From: Porphyromonadaceae bacterium UBA7042
GTDB lineage: Bacteria; Bacteroidota; Bacteroidia; Bacteroidales; Muribaculaceae
Length of the DNA stretch: 9,067 nucleotides
Reading direction: 5' to 3'
Assembly: GCA_002494015.1 (NCBI GenBank)
Contig: DLAR01000091.1
Location: forward strand, 5,698-14,764
Shown: in pieces, positions 7,613 to 9,067 of the stretch
Layout: the number at the start of each line of letters is the position of its first letter
Numbering within the stretch: the stretch's first letter is position 1
Made by a program: the position numbers and the translations under genes
Notes under the pieces: generated by a model
Seen by the model: the letters and a program-made list of their open reading frames with translations, nothing else
Database searches by the model: none
What the model was told of the DNA's origin: nothing

Positions 7613-7653
7613 CGCAACAATAAATAAAATTCAAGAGATAAAAACCAACAGCC

Positions 7654-7914
7654 ATGTCAAAAGTTTGTCAAATCACAGGCAAGAAAGCGATGGTGGGCAA
7701 CAATGTGTCGCACTCTAAGCGTCGCACTAAACGTAAGTTCAACGTCAACCTCTTTACCAAGAAATTTTTCTGGGTTGAGGAACAGGCTTGGATTGTCCTG
7801 ACCATCTCAGCCGCCGGTCTCCGCACCATCAACAAGAAAGGTCTCGACGCAGCTATCAAGGATGCTGCTCAGAAGGGTTATTTAACTGAAATCAAATATT
7901 TAGATATTCTTTAA
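7654..7914 (+). CDS. rpmB: 50S ribosomal protein L28
   Basis: An 86-residue basic protein beginning MSKVCQITGKKAMVGNNVSH, the characteristic L28 start, followed by SKRRTKRKFNVNLFTKKFFWVEE and ISAAGLRTINKKGLDAAI. L28 is a large-subunit protein added during 50S assembly. Only one cysteine (C5) is present, so this is a zinc-free form. The C-terminal tail (TEIKYLDIL) is acidic and hydrophobic, unlike the basic tails I recall in Bacteroides, a minor lineage difference. It is first in the operon; L33 starts five bases after its stop. Confidence 0.97.
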   Translation: MSKVCQITGKKAMVGNNVSHSKRRTKRKFNVNLFTKKFFWVEEQAWIVLTISAAGLRTINKKGLDAAIKDAAQKGYLTEIKYLDIL

Positions 7915-7919
7915 AGAAG

Positions 7920-8108
7920 ATGGCAAAGAAAGCTAAAGGTAATCGCGTTCAGGTCATCCTCGAATGCACCGAACACAAGGCAAGCGGTATGCCCGGAACA
8001 TCGCGTTATATCACTACCAAAAACCGCAAGAATACAACCGAGCGTCTGGAGTTGAAGAAATACAACCCCATCCTCAAGAAAGTTACTGTTCACAAAGAAA
8101 TTAAATAA
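7920..8108 (+). CDS. rpmG: 50S ribosomal protein L33
   Basis: A 62-residue protein beginning MAKKAKGNRVQVILECTEH and ending with YNPILKKVTVHKEIK, matching L33. It has a single cysteine (C16) and lacks the paired CxxC motifs of zinc-binding L33, so it is the C-minus, zinc-independent form. It sits between L28 and the DUF4295 gene in the order usual for Bacteroidota, with short gaps (five bases before, nine after), implying one transcript. Confidence 0.96.
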   Translation: MAKKAKGNRVQVILECTEHKASGMPGTSRYITTKNRKNTTERLELKKYNPILKKVTVHKEIK

Positions 8109-8117
8109 ACTTGACTC

Positions 8118-8267
8118 ATGGCAAAGAAAACCGTTGCATCTCTGCAAAAAGGCGAAGGCCGTACCTACAGCAAGGTCATCAAGGTGGTTAAATCACCCAA
8201 AACCGGCGCCTACACTTTTCAGGAACAAATGGTTCCCAACGATGCCGTTAAGGACATCCTGAAATAA
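8118..8267 (+). CDS. DUF4295 family small basic protein
   Basis: A 49-residue basic protein, MAKKTVASLQKGEGRTYSKV onward, containing VIKVVKSPKTGAYTF and ending in NDAVKDILK. It matches the DUF4295 family, which is found in Bacteroidota immediately downstream of rpmB and rpmG. The function is unknown; the conserved position and composition suggest a ribosome-associated accessory protein, which is inference. The start at 8118 is nine bases after the L33 stop, and its MAKK start resembles that of L33. A strong terminator follows 22 bases after the stop, closing the operon. The gene is small enough to be missed by automatic length filters. Confidence 0.93.
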   Translation: MAKKTVASLQKGEGRTYSKVIKVVKSPKTGAYTFQEQMVPNDAVKDILK

Positions 8268-8289
8268 TATACCCCTCCTTACACAAAAT

Positions 8290-8332
8290 AACGCGGGGTC
8301 GCATGTCAATCCACATGCGGCCCCGCGTTTTA
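8290..8332 (+). terminator. Intrinsic terminator of the ribosomal operon
   Basis: A 17-bp GC-rich stem pairs 8290-8306 (AACGCGGGGTCGCATGT) with 8313-8329, with one G-U pair and a 6-base loop CAATCC, followed by TTTAATTT. Position and form fit a Rho-independent terminator. The A run before the stem on the other strand is weak, so it acts mainly on the plus strand. Confidence 0.93.
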
Positions 8333-8476
8333 ATTTGCGCCCGCCCAATCCCCAATCCATGCAATTCAGCGCAAAAAACGCCTTTGAGCATTCGAGGGGG
8401 TGTTGCAAACCTTGAGTAAGGTTAAGAGGGCGTTTCATAACACCCTCTTAATCCGTAAGGATTATTCTTTGAATAG

Positions 8477-8504
8477 CCGTGGGTTGCGAAACCGCAACCC
8501 ACGG
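8477..8504. repeat. Left REP-like hairpin
   Basis: CCGTGGGTTGCG (8477-8488) pairs perfectly with CGCAACCCACGG (8493-8504) around the loop AAAC. It is the left partner of the hairpin at 8600-8626, in inverted orientation with shared flank TTGAATAG. A 12-bp palindrome TATCAGCTGATA (8510-8521) lies just inside it. Confidence 0.85.
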
Positions 8505-8599
8505 AAACATATCAGCTGATAAATAAAATCTGCAAAGATTTTTCAATCACCCGCATCAAGATAAATCTTTACAGATTTTAGGTGTAATCCGTTAACCTA

Positions 8600-8626
8600 C
8601 CGTAGGTTGCACAAGGCAACCTACGG
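8600..8626. repeat. Right REP-like hairpin
   Basis: CCGTAGGTTGC (8600-8610) pairs perfectly with GCAACCTACGG (8616-8626) around the loop ACAAG. It differs from the left hairpin by a compensated G-C to A-T change in the stem, suggesting selection or homogenisation of the structure. A third arm AACCTAC (8594-8600) could pair with GTAGGTT instead, giving an alternative fold. Confidence 0.85.
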
Positions 8627-8692
8627 CTATTCAAGGAAGCAATCTTGTCAGATTGCCAATGCTCAAAGACCATGCGTTTTACCTATAAATAA

Positions 8693-8742
8693 GATGTCAA
8701 CATTGCGGCTCTAACGCGATGCCAACATTGCGGCTCTAACGC
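8693..8742. repeat. Two 25-bp tandem repeats
   Basis: Units at 8693-8717 and 8718-8742, GATGYCAACATTGCGGCTCT plus AACGC, differ only at the fifth base (T or C). A third partial unit begins GATGC at 8743. The near identity suggests a recent duplication. It lies just outside the palindromic element. No function is evident. Confidence 0.9.
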
Positions 8743-8786
8743 GATGCTGCCTGCGCCAAATCTCATATTCACATCTGATTATGCTA

Positions 8787-8807
8787 TGAATTGTGAATTG
8801 TGCATTG
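8787..8807. repeat. Three 7-bp tandem repeats
   Basis: TGAATTG, TGAATTG and TGCATTG follow each other directly in AT-rich intergenic sequence. Similar short GAATT-type runs are common between Bacteroidales genes; no role can be assigned. Confidence 0.6.
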
Positions 8808-8845
8808 AACAAAGCGACATTATCGCATTACACCTCCTCTTTTCA

Positions 8846-8874
8846 TGTAGTATCTTTGCAAAAAAAATACTACA
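8846..8874. promoter_or_regulatory. Inverted repeat over the promoter, possible operator
   Basis: TGTAGTAT (8846-8853) is perfectly inverted as ATACTACA (8867-8874), 13 bases apart. It overlaps the -7 box and spans the expected transcription start, the classic place for a repressor site. An RNA hairpin role is less likely because transcription should start inside the repeat. Confidence 0.5.
8851..8858 (+). promoter_or_regulatory. -7 box of the last gene
   Basis: TATCTTTG is a perfect TAnnTTTG -7 element 20 bases before the ATG at 8879, predicting a very short leader. The -33 region near 8827-8830 (ATTA) is poor, which may mean an activator is needed. Confidence 0.55.
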
Positions 8875-8878
8875 CACA

Positions 8879-9067
8879 ATGAAGAAAATCCAAGAAAAAC
8901 CCCGACTAATGGTCTCAGACCGCGCCTACTGCGCCATCATGACTGACTGCATCAAGACCCTCATGGCCAAGGGTGTCCTCCCCCATGTCTTTGAAGTAAC
9001 CGTATATGTGATTCAGAGATACCTCGAATCGCAGATGGCGCCGCTTAACGGCGACATGTTTGTCATG
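8879..9067 (+). CDS. Unrecognised protein, 3' end cut by window
   Basis: An open frame of 63 codons runs off the window, starting MKKIQEKPRLMVSDRAYCAI and including IKTLMAKGVLPHVFEVTVYVIQRYLESQ. It has no signal peptide and no motif I recognise; the visible part looks mostly helical and soluble, with cysteines at residues 18 and 24. A perfect -7 box 20 bases upstream and the overlapping inverted repeat support a real, possibly regulated gene. The codons fit the window's GC-rich genes (GCC, ATC, CTC), so it does not look foreign. The function cannot be assigned. Confidence 0.7.
   Translation, partial: MKKIQEKPRLMVSDRAYCAIMTDCIKTLMAKGVLPHVFEVTVYVIQRYLESQMAPLNGDMFVM

Larger units (their letters stand above)
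8375..8680. mobile_element. Palindromic REP-pair/MITE-like element
   Basis: About 300 bases form a nested, near-symmetric palindrome with no open reading frame. Ends: AAAACGC CTTTGAGCATT (8375-8392) is inverted at 8658-8668 (perfect 11 bp) and 8674-8680 (7 bp), with five extra bases on the right. Moving inward on each side are a small tetraloop hairpin (TAATCC/GGATTA at 8449-8464; GCAATCT/AGATTGC at 8639-8656), then TTGAATAGCCGT (8469-8480) inverted as ACGGCTATTCAA (8623-8634), then a REP-like hairpin. The centre is AAAATCTGCAAAGATTT (8525-8541) inverted at 8563-8579 with one mismatch. A further hairpin, AAGAGGG/CCCTCTT (8424-8449), on the left carries the sequence repeated at 6-23. Two inverted REP hairpins resemble a BIME/REPIN, usually moved in trans by an IS200/IS605-like RAYT transposase. 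No transposase is visible here. Confidence 0.7.

Noticed and set aside
8375..8680. CRISPR array
   Set aside because: The repeats are inverted hairpins of unequal spacing, not regularly spaced direct repeats with spacers, and no cas genes are present.

Overview
The window looks like a chromosome segment from a gut-type Bacteroidales bacterium. The moderately high GC of most genes would fit a Muribaculaceae-like member, but that is inference. The phylum-level evidence is stronger. There is a SusA-like GH13 enzyme of exactly the 617-residue length I recall for Bacteroides SusA. There is the rpmB-rpmG-DUF4295 trio typical of Bacteroidota. Several promoters carry a TAnnTTTG -7 box, and clear Shine-Dalgarno sequences are missing upstream of starts.

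Layout. Bases 1-221 are AT-rich and intergenic, with the edge of a dispersed repeat (6-41). Bases 222-2912 encode a large lipoprotein with an (alpha/alpha)6 glycosidase core and a C-terminal carbohydrate-binding-like domain. Bases 2915-3013 hold three 33-bp tandem repeats, followed by a good promoter and an AT-rich AAA ATPase/DUF4143 gene (3097-4401) that looks inserted between two glycan genes. Then comes a compact same-strand run: susA-like neopullulanase/alpha-amylase (4429-6282), a YfcE-type metallophosphoesterase overlapping it by one base (6282-6785), and a SPOR-domain lipoprotein (6797-7312). On the minus strand, overlapping the SPOR gene's end, is the broken N-terminus of a glycerate kinase gene (7281-7397).

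Bases 7313-7653 (341 bases without an intact gene) hold that remnant, the ribosomal operon promoter and a strongly structured ~120-nt leader. The L28, L33 and DUF4295 genes follow and end at a textbook intrinsic terminator (8290-8332). Bases 8268-8878 are otherwise non-coding and repeat-rich. They contain a ~300-bp nested palindromic element (8375-8680) built from paired REP-like hairpins, two 25-bp tandem repeats, three 7-bp tandem repeats, and a promoter with an overlapping inverted repeat. The last gene (8879 onward) is an unrecognised protein cut off by the window edge.

Functionally, the two glycosidases suggest glycan breakdown at the cell surface or periplasm, without the SusC/SusD transport pair in view. 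The ribosomal operon is housekeeping. The points most worth checking are the repeat-flanked ATPase, the rpmB leader, the palindromic repeat element and the glycerate kinase relic.
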